Below, piece after piece: positions 41,310-50,545 of a stretch of 59,067 nt of DNA; the first letter of the stretch is position 1, and each line of letters starts with the position of its first letter. Position numbers and translations under genes: made by a program. The stretch lies in the NCBI GenBank assembly GCA_045575975.1, contig JAZNFO010000039.1:1-59067 (forward strand). The letters run 5' to 3'. The DNA is from RGIG8709 sp045575975. GTDB lineage: Bacteria > Bacillota > Clostridia > Monoglobales > Monoglobaceae. The notes under the pieces were generated by a model that searched no databases, was not told the DNA's origin, and worked only from the letters and a program-made list of their open reading frames with translations.

Positions 41310-42692
41310 TTAGAATTTAATGCGTTTTGCAATATAGTCTGTAAGTTCAGAAATTTTAACTCTTTCCTGCTCCATAGTATCACGGTCACGAACGGTAACT
41401 GCACCGTCTTCTTCTGAGTCAAAGTCATATGTGATACAGAAAGGAGTTCCGATTTCGTCCTGTCTGCGGTAACGCTTTCCGATGCTTCCTGCATCGTCAA
41501 ATTCGCAGTTAAATTCTGCAGCAAGAAGGTCAAACACTTCTTCTGCTTTTTCAGAAAGTTTTTTAGAAAGAGGAAGAACAGCTGCCTTAACAGGTGCAAG
41601 GGCAGGATGGAATCTCATAACAACCCTTGTATCGTTCTTTTCTTCGTCAACAACTTCTTCGTCATATGCTTCAACTAAGAAAGCAAGCGTAACACGGTCT
41701 GCACCAAGAGAAGGTTCAACAACATATGGAACATATTTCTCGTTTGTTTCAGGGTCTGTGTATTCAAGCTTTTCTCCACTGTGATTCATATGCTGAGTAA
41801 GGTCAAAGTCCGTTCTGTCAGCAATGCCCCAAAGCTCGCCCCAGCCAAATGGGAACATAAATTCTATATCAGTTGTAGCTTTACTGTAGTGTGAAAGCTC
41901 TTCCTGTTCGTGGTCACGCATTTTAATATTTTCTTCTTTTATACCAAGAGAAAGGAGCCAGTTTTTGCAGGAATCTTTCCAGTAGTTAAACCAGTCAAGG
42001 TCTGTTCCCGGCTTGCAGAAGAATTCAAGCTCCATCTGCTCAAACTCACGGGTCCTGAAAATGAAGTTACCGGGAGTGATTTCGTTTCTGAATGATTTAC
42101 CAATCTGACCGATACCGAAAGGGATTTTCTTTCTTGCGGTTCTCTGCACTGCTTTAAAGTTAACAAATATACCCTGTGCGGTTTCAGGACGAAGATAAAT
42201 TTCGTTTTTGCTGTCCTCGGTAACACCCTGGAATGTTTTGAACATAAGATTAAACTTTCTTATATCTGTGAAATTATGTTTGCCGCAAGAAGGACATTTT
42301 ATATCATTTTCGTTGATATATTCAAGCATTTTTTCACTTGTCCAGCCGTCGGCAGAAATGCCTGCAGCATCTTCAATAAGCTTGTCGGCACGGAAACGGG
42401 CTTTACACTCCTTACAATCCATAAGCGGGTCTGAGAAACCGCCAACATGACCAGATGCAACCCAAACCTCAGGGTTCATAAGAATTGCAGCATCAAGACC
42501 AACATTATATTTGCTCTGGCTTACAAATTTTTTCCACCATGCTTTTTTAACATTGTTTTTAAGCTCAACGCCTAAAGGACCGTAATCCCAGGAGTTCGCA
42601 AGACCTCCGTAAATCTCTGAACCGGGATAAACAAATCCTCTGCCTTTGCATAAAGCAACAATTTTTTCCATTGTTTTTTCTGTATTTTTCAT
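41310..42692 (-). CDS. glyQS: Glycyl-tRNA synthetase, homodimeric type
   Basis: Charges tRNA-Gly. The 460-residue class II enzyme has motif 1 (LKNNVKKAWW region), motif 2 (FRNEITPGNFIFRTREFEQMELEFF), motif 3 (EPSLGADRVTLAFL) and a zinc-type CPSCG site. A T-box leader, common for this gene in Clostridia, is not present: the promoter sits only about 45 bp upstream. First gene of glyQS-holB-ricT-WYL. ATG after AAGGTTGG. Confidence 0.96.
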   Translation of the reverse strand: MKNTEKTMEKIVALCKGRGFVYPGSEIYGGLANSWDYGPLGVELKNNVKKAWWKKFVSQSKYNVGLDAAILMNPEVWVASGHVGGFSDPLMDCKECKARFRADKLIEDAAGISADGWTSEKMLEYINENDIKCPSCGKHNFTDIRKFNLMFKTFQGVTEDSKNEIYLRPETAQGIFVNFKAVQRTARKKIPFGIGQIGKSFRNEITPGNFIFRTREFEQMELEFFCKPGTDLDWFNYWKDSCKNWLLSLGIKEENIKMRDHEQEELSHYSKATTDIEFMFPFGWGELWGIADRTDFDLTQHMNHSGEKLEYTDPETNEKYVPYVVEPSLGADRVTLAFLVEAYDEEVVDEEKNDTRVVMRFHPALAPVKAAVLPLSKKLSEKAEEVFDLLAAEFNCEFDDAGSIGKRYRRQDEIGTPFCITYDFDSEEDGAVTVRDRDTMEQERVKISELTDYIAKRIKF

Positions 42693-42735
42693 CTATAGGT
42701 CCAACCTTTCGTGAATTTTATGTACAATTGAATAT

Positions 42736-42764
42736 ATTATATAACAAATTTTAAATATATGCAA
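42736..42764 (-). promoter_or_regulatory. Promoter of the glyQS operon
   Basis: On the minus strand TTGCAT, 17 bp, TATAAT, starting just after the terminator of the DUF1648 gene. Confidence 0.75.
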
Positions 42765-42775
42765 GTCTTTTAAAG

Positions 42776-42803
42776 AAAAAAGAGCTTTTAAAAAGCCCTT
42801 TTT
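42776..42803 (-). terminator. Terminator of the lplA-DUF1648 operon
   Basis: On the minus strand a stem of AAAGGGCTTTT with AAAAGCTCTTT, followed by TTTC; located 8 bp after the DUF1648 stop. Confidence 0.75.
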
Positions 42804-42810
42804 AGATATT

Positions 42811-43425
42811 CTATTTTTTCTTGCATACTGAAATTCCGTACCATATGCCTATAGCAGCATACGGAATAAGAAGAATCAGCCATATCGCAGACATAATAGG
42901 CGGGAAAAATATGCTTATGATGCTCAAAATTCCCATAATAGCTGTTCCTAAGCCAATAACTCTGTTGATTTTCTGTGCCTTTTCAGGTTCAACATTATAA
43001 TTTTTTATATAGTCAAGCTTTGAAAGACAGTTGCCAGTTACAATGAACAAAACTCCAACTATGACCATACAGGCACATCTTATGTCAACTGCCCATCCAA
43101 GGCTATAGCCGAGGGTGATTATCTGCAAAACAATGGATAGTATGGGAATAATCCATTTTGTTATGGTTTCAAAATTGTTACGGTCTGTATGTTTTTTTGC
43201 ATTAATATCATTTATAATGCAACAGAATATCTGGAGTGCTGCCATTAAAAGGGGAAGTCCAAAAACTGCAAAGCCTTTTGATACATAATTGTCAGGCTCG
43301 TTGTATAAGTTGAAGTGAATTGCTATAGAGACTGGAAGTTTATCCCATAAGGCAACTCCCATAAGAATAGGCAAAAGACATACAATAGCTGTTATAATAA
43401 GACTTTTCCATTTTATATATTTCAT
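42811..43425 (-). CDS. DUF1648/SdpI-like membrane protein
   Basis: A 204-residue membrane protein with six predicted helices. The first loop carries the DUF1648 pattern (WDKLPVSIAIHFNLYNEPDNYVSK), and the second half resembles SdpI (VGVLFIVTGNCLSKLDYIKNYN). SdpI proteins include peptide-toxin immunity and signalling proteins, but most members are uncharacterised. AGGAG ribosome site overlaps the lplA stop, so it is translated from the lplA mRNA. Confidence 0.82.
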   Translation of the reverse strand: MKYIKWKSLIITAIVCLLPILMGVALWDKLPVSIAIHFNLYNEPDNYVSKGFAVFGLPLLMAALQIFCCIINDINAKKHTDRNNFETITKWIIPILSIVLQIITLGYSLGWAVDIRCACMVIVGVLFIVTGNCLSKLDYIKNYNVEPEKAQKINRVIGLGTAIMGILSIISIFFPPIMSAIWLILLIPYAAIGIWYGISVCKKK

Positions 43426-43438
43426 TATTTATTATCTC

Positions 43439-44416
43439 CTATAGATTGGTGTTTTCGATAAGCTTTACAAAATCATTTGCAATTTCTTTTGAAAGTGAAT
43501 TTTTGAATGCATTTTTTATGTTTTCTATATCATAAGGTATTCCTGTAAGTGCCGTTTCCACTATGTCTGAAATAGTGTAGTCCATAGAATCAGTATAAAC
43601 CTTAACTTCTTTTATGATTCCCTTTTCAATTATAAGCAAAAGTTCAGCTTGTCCCCAGGCGAAACGCCCGCTAAAAGATGCTGTGAACGGGAAAGTTTTG
43701 CCGTAAAGAAAATCCCAGCTTTTGTTTCTTTCTGCAAGATTTAAAATAATGTCTTTATCTTCAATTTTTAAAGGGGTTGCTTTCTTATTAAAAACAGATT
43801 CAAAGGATGTAAGCATATAACCTTTCATTTGCTCAATCGTTAAATCGGGGTTTATTTCCCGGAGATTTATAACCCTGCTTTTAACAGATTTAACACCTTT
43901 GGTATCAAGCTTTGCCTTTGACGGCGTAAGATATTTTGTCATTTTTTCTTTGTCGGCAGAAATAAGAATTGTCCCGTGGTGATATGATTTCCCCTTTGAA
44001 TTATAAAAGGCATTTCCTGAAAATTTCTTTCCGTCTGCTAAGATATCATTTCTGCCAGAAAGATAAGTTTCTATACCTGCAAGACGGCAGGCACTTTTTA
44101 TTATTTCCATGTTTTTTTCAAGGTCATAATTTTCGGTTCTTGAAATAAATGTAAAATTCAGGTTGCCCAAATCGTGAAAAACTGCACCGCCTCCTGAAAG
44201 TCTTCTTGCAGGAAACCCACCGTCAGCTTTTAAAAGTTCTATGTTGCACTCTGCCCACGGGTTCTGGTTCCTTCCGAAAACAACGGTGTTCTGATTTTGC
44301 CAGAGATAAAGAATAAGTGTTTTTTCGGGGACAGAGTCTAAAAGGTATTCTTCTGTTGCAAGGTTTAAATAAGGGTCTGTATCCGTACCTATATAATATG
44401 TAATATTTTCTATCAT
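43439..44416 (-). CDS. lplA: Lipoate-protein ligase A
   Basis: Attaches scavenged lipoate to E2 and other lipoyl domains through lipoyl-AMP. The 325-residue protein has the catalytic-domain motifs RRLSGGGAVFHDLGNLNFTF and SGRNDILADGKKFSGNAFY, the conserved lysine in DTKGVKSVKSRV and the C-terminal accessory domain. Divergent from the DeoR regulator of the PDH operon, it would supply the cofactor for the E2 encoded 1 kb away. No lipA/lipB is seen, so exogenous lipoate may be needed. Confidence 0.95.
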   Translation of the reverse strand: MIENITYYIGTDTDPYLNLATEEYLLDSVPEKTLILYLWQNQNTVVFGRNQNPWAECNIELLKADGGFPARRLSGGGAVFHDLGNLNFTFISRTENYDLEKNMEIIKSACRLAGIETYLSGRNDILADGKKFSGNAFYNSKGKSYHHGTILISADKEKMTKYLTPSKAKLDTKGVKSVKSRVINLREINPDLTIEQMKGYMLTSFESVFNKKATPLKIEDKDIILNLAERNKSWDFLYGKTFPFTASFSGRFAWGQAELLLIIEKGIIKEVKVYTDSMDYTISDIVETALTGIPYDIENIKNAFKNSLSKEIANDFVKLIENTNL

Positions 44417-44433
44417 AAAATCACCTGAATATT

Positions 44434-44462
44434 ATTTTAAAATATTTTTTAAATAAAGTCAA
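44434..44462 (-). promoter_or_regulatory. Promoter of lplA
   Basis: On the minus strand TTGACT, 17 bp, TAAAAT, 18 bp before the lplA start. Confidence 0.7.
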
Positions 44463-44470
44463 TATTTTTA

Positions 44471-44500
44471 TTGACAAAATTGTTATAAAAATGTTATAAT
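44471..44500 (+). promoter_or_regulatory. Promoter of the DeoR-family regulator
   Basis: TTGACA, 18 bp, TATAAT about 40 bp before the start. The -10 lies inside the repeat at 44491-44508. Confidence 0.8.
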
Positions 44501-44508
44501 ATGTTATA
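44491..44508 (+). promoter_or_regulatory. Operator-like sequence shared with the PDH promoter, copy 1
   Basis: ATGTTATAATATGTTATA, two TGTTATA units 10 bp apart, with a third at 44481. Identical 18 bp occur at 45327-45344 over the PDH operon promoter. Position across the -10 suggests repression by the DeoR protein. Confidence 0.7.
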
Positions 44509-44539
44509 TTGATATGTGGTTTGAAACAGGAGTTTTGAT

Positions 44540-45289
44540 ATGAACAGTATAAGACTTGAAAAACTTAAAGGATATATTGAAAAAAGAAGTGTAACTTCAA
44601 TAAAGGAGCTTCAGACGATTGTGCCTGAGGTTTCATTTATGACACTGCACAGGGACCTTGACGCTCTTGAAAAACAAGGAGTTATTATAAAGCAGAGAGG
44701 ATGCGTGAAATCCGTTAATCATTCGGAGGATGTTGCCTTTAATATAAGACTTAATGAAAATAATCAGGGAAAGTTTGTTATCGCAGAAAAAGCACTTTCT
44801 CTTATTCAGGTTTATAATTCAATTTTTCTTGATGCGGGAACATCAAATCTTTTTATGGCAAAGAATATGCCTGATATAAACTTAAACATAGTAACAACGG
44901 GACCTGGAATTGCTCTTGAGCTGTGCAAGCTTCATAATCCAGTGGTCACAATGTGCTCAGGTACAATGAACCGGAAAAATCTTGCAGTTTCAGGGCAGAA
45001 TACTCTTGAAATGCTTGAAAAAATAAATATAGACACGGCATTTGTTGGGGTTTCGGGATGCTCTCTTGAAACGGGGTTTACTTGCGGAACAGAGGTTGAT
45101 ATGATGATAAAGAAATTGGTGATAAAAAAGGCAAGGGTAAGTGTTATGATGTGCAGTCAGGAAAAGGTGGGAAGAATGATGCCTTATACCTTTGCGAATT
45201 TCCCCGATGTGGACTACATAATAACCGACAGTTCCCTGCCCCCGGAGTTTCAGAAAACTGCAAAAAGTGCAGGGTGTAAAATTATATAG
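44540..45289 (+). CDS. DeoR-family transcriptional regulator
   Basis: A 249-residue regulator with an N-terminal DeoR-type HTH (about 1-55, SIKELQTIVPEVSFMTLHRDLDALEK) and the sugar-phosphate-type sensor fold (FLDAGTSNLFMAKNM, VGVSGCSLETGFTC). Located between lplA and the pyruvate dehydrogenase genes; shared operator-like repeats at its own promoter and the PDH promoter make autorepression plus PDH control likely. The effector may be a phosphorylated sugar. Confidence 0.92.
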   Translation: MNSIRLEKLKGYIEKRSVTSIKELQTIVPEVSFMTLHRDLDALEKQGVIIKQRGCVKSVNHSEDVAFNIRLNENNQGKFVIAEKALSLIQVYNSIFLDAGTSNLFMAKNMPDINLNIVTTGPGIALELCKLHNPVVTMCSGTMNRKNLAVSGQNTLEMLEKINIDTAFVGVSGCSLETGFTCGTEVDMMIKKLVIKKARVSVMMCSQEKVGRMMPYTFANFPDVDYIITDSSLPPEFQKTAKSAGCKII

Positions 45290-45317
45290 GGTTTTGTTAG
45301 AAATAATGAAAAAAATA

Positions 45318-45346
45318 TTGACTGAAATGTTATAATATGTTATAAT
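45318..45346 (+). promoter_or_regulatory. Promoter of the PDH operon
   Basis: TTGACT, 17 bp, TATAAT, 86 bp before the E2 start. Confidence 0.8.
45327..45344 (+). promoter_or_regulatory. Operator-like sequence shared with the DeoR promoter, copy 2
   Basis: Second exact copy of ATGTTATAATATGTTATA, filling the spacer and the start of the -10 of the PDH promoter. Confidence 0.7.
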
Positions 45347-45432
45347 GGTGTCGGTTTATGAAAATAGGTTTTCATAAGTCGGCATTTTTATATTGTTTAA
45401 AATTAAAATTCAATATATAAGGAGGAATTATT

Positions 45433-46686
45433 ATGGCAAATGCTGTAATTATGCCTAAGGCTGGTATCACGGTTGAAAGCTGTATAATCGGCACATGGGA
45501 AAAGAAGGTTGGCGACGCTGTTAAAGTGGGAGACATTCTTTTTACATATGAAACTGATAAAGCAAGCTTTGAATGTGAATCAACAGCAGAGGGTACATTG
45601 CTTGAAATATTCTATCAGGAAGGGGATGAGGTTCCCTGCCTTTTGAATGTTTGTGCAGTTGGTAATCCGGGTGAGGATTGTTCAGCTTTAAGACCTGACG
45701 GGGCAGAGGCTGCACCTGCTGAAGAGCCGGCAAAGGAAGAAAAGAAAGAAGAAAAGGTTGTGGCTGCACCGGAAAAACCTGCAGCAACAACATCTAAAGA
45801 CGGAGATAAAACAGCTATTTCTCCAAGAGCAAGGAAGCTTGCAGAGCGCGCAGGTGTTGATGCAACGCTTGCAACTGCAACAGGACCAAACGGAAGAATT
45901 ATTGAAAGAGATGTAAGAGAGCTTATGGAAAATCCAGTAGTGGCGTCTGCTGCTGCAACTGAAGCTAGCGTACCTGCTGCTATACCGGAGGCTGAATATG
46001 AAGATGTTAAGTTCAGCGGTATCCGTCGTGCAATCAGCAAGTCAATGCACACTTCACTTTCAACAATGGCTCAGCTTACTCATAACACATCATTTGATGC
46101 AACTAATATTTTGGAATACAGAAAGCAGCTTAAGAATGCGGAGGGCGACCTTGCAGGAATCACTCTTGGCGATATAGTTTTATATGCAGTCTCAAGAACT
46201 CTTAAAAATCATCCTGACCTTAATGCACATATGCTTGATGACAACAATATCCGTCTTTTCAAGCATGTTAACCTTGGTGTTGCAGTTGACACTCCAAGAG
46301 GTCTGATGGTTCCAACAATATTCCATGCAGATGAAATGAGTCTTCTTGAAATATCAAAGGCTGTTAAAGAACTTGCAGCACAGTGTCGAGAAGGAAATAT
46401 CAGCCCAGACAAGCTTTCAGGCGGAACCTTCACCGTTTCAAATCTTGGAAATATGGGAGTTGAATCTTTCACTCCTGTTATCAACCCGCCACAGACAGGT
46501 ATTCTTGGTGTTTGCGGAACAATCAACCGCATAAAGGTAGCAAAAGACGGTTCAACCGAAGTATATCCTGCAATGGGATTAAGTCTCACATATGACCACA
46601 GAGCAGTTGACGGAACACCTGCTGCCCGTTTCCAGAAAGAACTGGGTTATAATCTTGAAAACTTTACAACGCTTCTTGCGAAATAA
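45433..46686 (+). CDS. pdhC: Dihydrolipoamide acetyltransferase (E2)
   Basis: Core of a 2-oxo acid dehydrogenase complex, passing acetyl groups from lipoate to CoA. The 417-residue protein has one lipoyl domain with the modified lysine in ETDKAS (Lys43), an Ala/Glu/Pro/Lys linker, a peripheral subunit-binding domain (ISPRARKLAERAGVD) and the catalytic domain ending in YDHRAVDG. First gene of the operon; ATG after AAGGAGG. Pyruvate as substrate is inferred from the complex; acetoin is an alternative. Confidence 0.93.
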   Translation: MANAVIMPKAGITVESCIIGTWEKKVGDAVKVGDILFTYETDKASFECESTAEGTLLEIFYQEGDEVPCLLNVCAVGNPGEDCSALRPDGAEAAPAEEPAKEEKKEEKVVAAPEKPAATTSKDGDKTAISPRARKLAERAGVDATLATATGPNGRIIERDVRELMENPVVASAAATEASVPAAIPEAEYEDVKFSGIRRAISKSMHTSLSTMAQLTHNTSFDATNILEYRKQLKNAEGDLAGITLGDIVLYAVSRTLKNHPDLNAHMLDDNNIRLFKHVNLGVAVDTPRGLMVPTIFHADEMSLLEISKAVKELAAQCREGNISPDKLSGGTFTVSNLGNMGVESFTPVINPPQTGILGVCGTINRIKVAKDGSTEVYPAMGLSLTYDHRAVDGTPAARFQKELGYNLENFTTLLAK

Positions 46687-46697
46687 GGAGATATAAT

Positions 46698-48065
46698 ATG
46701 GAAACTTTTGATTTATTAGTAGTGGGCGGCGGTCCCGGTGGATATTTATGTGCCGAGAGAGCAGCTCAGGGTGGAATGAATGTTGCCCTTTTTGAAAAGA
46801 AAGCTCTTGGCGGAACTTGTCTTAATGAGGGTTGTATTCCAACCAAAACACTTCTTAACTCTTCAAAAATGTACCGCCATGCAAAAGAAAGCGAAGCTTT
46901 CGGCGTTACTGCAGAGGGGGTAAGCTATGACCATGCAAAGGTTATAGACAGAAAGAATAAAGTGGTTAAAACCCTTGTTTCAGGGGTTGGAGCTACAATG
47001 AAAGCAAACAAAGTTAATGTGTTCACAGCTAATGCAGTTATAAAAGGAAAAGGAGCAAACGGCTTTTTAGTTGAAGCAGACGGCACAACATACGAGGGAA
47101 AACGCCTTGTTATTGCATCTGGTTCTGAAACAGTTGTTCCACCGGTTCCCGGACTTAAAGAAGGTTTGGAAAGCGGCTTTGTTGTAACAAACAGAGAAGT
47201 GCTTGATGAAAAAAATCTTCCCGAAAACCTTGTTGTTATCGGTGGCGGTGTTATCGGTCTTGAAATGGCTTATTATTTTGCAAGTGTAGGCACAAAGGTT
47301 ACAGTTATTGAAATGATGCCGAAAATCGCGGGTGCAACTGATCCTGAAATCTGCAAGATTTTATCAGATAGCTTTGAAAAACGCGGAATGGTTTTCAAAC
47401 TTTCATGCAAAGTGCTTGAAGTTAAGAAAAACTCTGTCATATATGAAGAAAACGGAGAGAAGAAGGAAATTCCCTGTGATAAGGTTCTTCTTTCAGCAGG
47501 AAGAAAGCCTGCAACAGCGGGAATTGGAATTGAAAGCTTAAATCTTGATATGGACAGAGCTGCAGTTAAAACAGACCGTCATCTTTGCACAAATGTTTCA
47601 GGCGTTTATGCAATCGGTGATTGTAACGGAAAACTTATGCTGGCTCACACAGCATACAGAGAAGCAGAGGTTGCAGTTAACCATATGCTTGGAATTAATG
47701 ACGAAATGCGTTATGATGTTATTCCGTCTGTAATCTACACAGACCCTGAGGTTGCAAGTGTTGGTCTTTCAAAAGAGGCGGCAGAAGAAAAAGGTATGAA
47801 GGTTAAGGAAGTTAAGCTCCCAATGTCTTATGCCGGCCGTTATCTTGCAGAAACAGAAGGCGGAAAAGGATTTATTAAATTAGTTGTTGATACAGATAAA
47901 AACCGACTTGTAGGTTGTCATATGGTTGGTTCTTATGCATCAGAAATTATAATGACAGCAACAATGATGGTTGACACAGAGCTAACACCAACAAGACTTA
48001 AAAAGCTGGTGTTCCCTCACCCAACTGTTGCAGAAATAATTCGTGAAGCAATATTTCATATCTAA
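46698..48065 (+). CDS. lpdA: Dihydrolipoamide dehydrogenase (E3)
   Basis: FAD enzyme that reoxidises E2 dihydrolipoate with NAD. The 455-residue protein has VVGGGPGGYLCAE at the N-terminus, the redox disulfide in GGTCLNEGCIPTK, the NAD site VVIGGGVIGLEMA, GVYAIGDC and the C-terminal active-site His-Glu in FPHPTVAEII. No N-terminal lipoyl domain. It lies 11 bp after the E2 gene and 14 bp before the E1 gene. Confidence 0.95.
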   Translation: METFDLLVVGGGPGGYLCAERAAQGGMNVALFEKKALGGTCLNEGCIPTKTLLNSSKMYRHAKESEAFGVTAEGVSYDHAKVIDRKNKVVKTLVSGVGATMKANKVNVFTANAVIKGKGANGFLVEADGTTYEGKRLVIASGSETVVPPVPGLKEGLESGFVVTNREVLDEKNLPENLVVIGGGVIGLEMAYYFASVGTKVTVIEMMPKIAGATDPEICKILSDSFEKRGMVFKLSCKVLEVKKNSVIYEENGEKKEIPCDKVLLSAGRKPATAGIGIESLNLDMDRAAVKTDRHLCTNVSGVYAIGDCNGKLMLAHTAYREAEVAVNHMLGINDEMRYDVIPSVIYTDPEVASVGLSKEAAEEKGMKVKEVKLPMSYAGRYLAETEGGKGFIKLVVDTDKNRLVGCHMVGSYASEIIMTATMMVDTELTPTRLKKLVFPHPTVAEIIREAIFHI

Positions 48066-48079
48066 GGAGGAATTTTAAT

Positions 48080-50545
48080 ATGCCAAAAAGTTTATTTGTT
48101 GATCCGGTTGAGACACTTGCTCCCGGTAAAATAACATTCAAAGACATCCCGGTTAATGCTTACAACAAAACAATAGCGGAAGAAAGAAGCCGCTACAGCG
48201 ACGACGACCTTGTTCGTATCTATCGTGATATAACAGTTCTTCGTGAATTTGAATCAATGCTCAGCTCAATTAAAACACAGGGCGGATATAACGGCATTGA
48301 AACAACATATCCTGGTCCTGCCCACCTTTCTGTAGGACAGGAAGCTGCAGCTGTTGGTCAGGCTTATCTTCTTGACCAGAACGACTTTTCATTTGGTTCA
48401 CACAGAAGCCACTCTGAAATCCTTGCAAAAGCATTATCCTGTATCCAGAAATTAAGTGAACAGGATCTTATGACAATAATGGAAGGTTTCTTAGGCGGAA
48501 GTGCTCTCCGTGCAACAGAAAAGCTCGGTCCTGTAAGTGATGTTAAAGAACTTGCTATCCGTTTCATCTTATACGGAACACTTTCTGAAATATTTGCAAG
48601 AGAAACCGGTTTCCATAAAGGTATGGGCGGTTCAATGCATGCATTCTTCCTGCCGTTCGGTATTTATCCAAACAACGCTATCGTTGGTGGTAGTGCTGCA
48701 ATTGCAACAGGTGCTGCATTATTCAAAAAGGTAAACGGCAAACAGGGTATTGTTGTTTGTAACTCAGGTGACGGCTCAATGGCTCGTGGTCCTGTTTGGG
48801 AAGCAATGAACTTTGCTGCTATGGATCAGTATAACACATTGTGGGAAAGCCACAAAGGCGGAATGCCAATCCTTTATAATGTATTCAATAACTCATACGG
48901 TATGGGTGACCAGACCAGAGGTGAAACAATGGGTTATGATATGCTTGCACGTATCGGCTCAGGTGTAAGCCCAACTCAGTTCCATGCAGAGCGTATCAAC
49001 GGATTTAATCCTCTTGCAGTTATTGATGCTATGGAAAGAAAGCTTGAAATTCTTCGTGCAGGAGAAGGTCCTGTTATGCTTGATACTCTTACATATCGTT
49101 ATTCAGGACATTCAGTATCTGACCAGAATGCATATCGTACTAAGGAAGAAATTGAAGCTTGGCAGGCAATCGATCCAATCATCACATACCGTCAGGGTCT
49201 TGTTGATGCAGGGGTTGCTAACGATTCTAAGATGGAAGAAATTCTTGCTGAAACAAGAGAAAGAATGACAATGATCTGTAAGGCTGCATCAGATCCTGAA
49301 GTTAGCCCTTATGTAAACTTTAAGGCTGACCCACAGGTTGTTGAAAGAATGATGTTCTCAAATGAAAAGGTTGAGAAATTCGATGACCGTGAACCAGAGG
49401 TTAATATGCCTCTTGAAGAAGTTCCGGCTTATAAGAAGCTTAAGGAAAAAGAAAGATGTCCGATTGTTGACGGAAAACCTGTTTCAAAAATGAAATTATT
49501 CAATCTTCGTGACGCTATGTCAGAGGTTATTTATGACAGATTCTATGAAGATCCAACTCTTATTGCTTACGGTGAAGACTGCCGTGACTGGGGTGGTGCA
49601 TTTGCGGTATATCGTGGTATGATGGATGCGTTCCCGCATTGCAGACTCTTCAATTCACCTATCGCTGAAGCCGCAATCGTTGGTACTGCAGTTGGTTATG
49701 CATTATCTGGCGGTCGTGCACTTGTTGAGCTTATGTATGCTGACTTTATCGGTTGTGCAGGTGATGAAATCTTCAACCAGATGTCAAAATGGCAGGCAAT
49801 GTCTGCAGGAATTCTTAAAATGCCTGTTGTACTCCGTGTATCTGTAGGTTCAAAATACGGTGCACAGCACAGCCAGGACTGGACAGCACTTTGTGCTCAT
49901 ATTCCGGGTCTTAAGGTATGTTTCCCTGCAACCCCTTGGGAAGCAAAGGGTCTTATGGAATCTGCACTTAAGGGAACAGACCCTGTTGTATTCTTTGAAA
50001 GCCAGAGAATTTACGATGTTGGCGAACAGTTCCACGAAGGCGGTGTTCCTGCTGAAAGATATGAAATTGAATTTGGTGATGTTAATAAAGTTCGTGACGG
50101 TAAGGATGTAACAATTCTTACAATCGGTGCTGCTTTATATCGTGCAGTTGATGCTGCAAAACAGTTAAGCGAAAAATATGGTATGGAAGCTGATATTATC
50201 AATATCCATTCATTAGTTCCGCTTGATTACACAAAGATTGTTGAATCTGTTAAGAAAACAGGCAGAGTTGTTCTTGTTTCTGATGCTTGTGCCCGTGGCT
50301 CATTTATGAATGATGTTGCAAGAAACATCACAGAACTTTGTTTTGACGATCTTGATGCACCACCGGCAGTTGTTGGTGCTCGCAACTGGATAACACCTCC
50401 GTTTGAATTTGATGAATTCTTCTTCCCGCAGGCAAGCTGGATTATTGATGCAATCCATGAAAAGATTGTTCCGATTCCAGGCTATGTAGCAGAAACCGGA
50501 TGCACAGAGGCTGAGGCACTTCGCCGCGCAAAACAAGGTGTGTAA
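48080..50545 (+). CDS. pdhAB: 2-oxo acid dehydrogenase E1, fused alpha and beta chains
   Basis: Thiamine-diphosphate E1 component, decarboxylating pyruvate (or a related 2-oxo acid) and acetylating E2 lipoate. At 821 residues it joins an alpha part (about 30-395: GSHRSHSEIL, GMGGSMHAF and the TPP motif GDGSMARG...NNSYG) and a beta part (about 475-800: LRDAMSEVIYDRF, YGEDCRDWGG, FNSPIAEAAIVG). Most bacteria encode the chains apart. Order E2-E3-E1 is also unusual. Codons here are more biased to highly expressed forms than nearby genes. ATG after AAGGAGG. Confidence 0.93.
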   Translation: MPKSLFVDPVETLAPGKITFKDIPVNAYNKTIAEERSRYSDDDLVRIYRDITVLREFESMLSSIKTQGGYNGIETTYPGPAHLSVGQEAAAVGQAYLLDQNDFSFGSHRSHSEILAKALSCIQKLSEQDLMTIMEGFLGGSALRATEKLGPVSDVKELAIRFILYGTLSEIFARETGFHKGMGGSMHAFFLPFGIYPNNAIVGGSAAIATGAALFKKVNGKQGIVVCNSGDGSMARGPVWEAMNFAAMDQYNTLWESHKGGMPILYNVFNNSYGMGDQTRGETMGYDMLARIGSGVSPTQFHAERINGFNPLAVIDAMERKLEILRAGEGPVMLDTLTYRYSGHSVSDQNAYRTKEEIEAWQAIDPIITYRQGLVDAGVANDSKMEEILAETRERMTMICKAASDPEVSPYVNFKADPQVVERMMFSNEKVEKFDDREPEVNMPLEEVPAYKKLKEKERCPIVDGKPVSKMKLFNLRDAMSEVIYDRFYEDPTLIAYGEDCRDWGGAFAVYRGMMDAFPHCRLFNSPIAEAAIVGTAVGYALSGGRALVELMYADFIGCAGDEIFNQMSKWQAMSAGILKMPVVLRVSVGSKYGAQHSQDWTALCAHIPGLKVCFPATPWEAKGLMESALKGTDPVVFFESQRIYDVGEQFHEGGVPAERYEIEFGDVNKVRDGKDVTILTIGAALYRAVDAAKQLSEKYGMEADIINIHSLVPLDYTKIVESVKKTGRVVLVSDACARGSFMNDVARNITELCFDDLDAPPAVVGARNWITPPFEFDEFFFPQASWIIDAIHEKIVPIPGYVAETGCTEAEALRRAKQGV

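Noticed and set aside
42693..42735. T-box leader for glyQS
   Set aside because: The promoter is only about 45 bp from the start codon and no specifier stem, T-box sequence or antiterminator is visible. The same holds for metG.
42811..43425. SdpI-type immunity protein for a killing-peptide system
   Set aside because: Only the membrane topology and DUF1648 pattern match; no sdpC-like toxin or partner regulator lies nearby, and it is co-transcribed with lplA.
45615..46052. 145-codon ORF on the strand opposite the E2 gene
   Set aside because: A shadow of the Ala/Glu-rich linker of E2; no ribosome site, and the product is low-complexity Ser/Ala.
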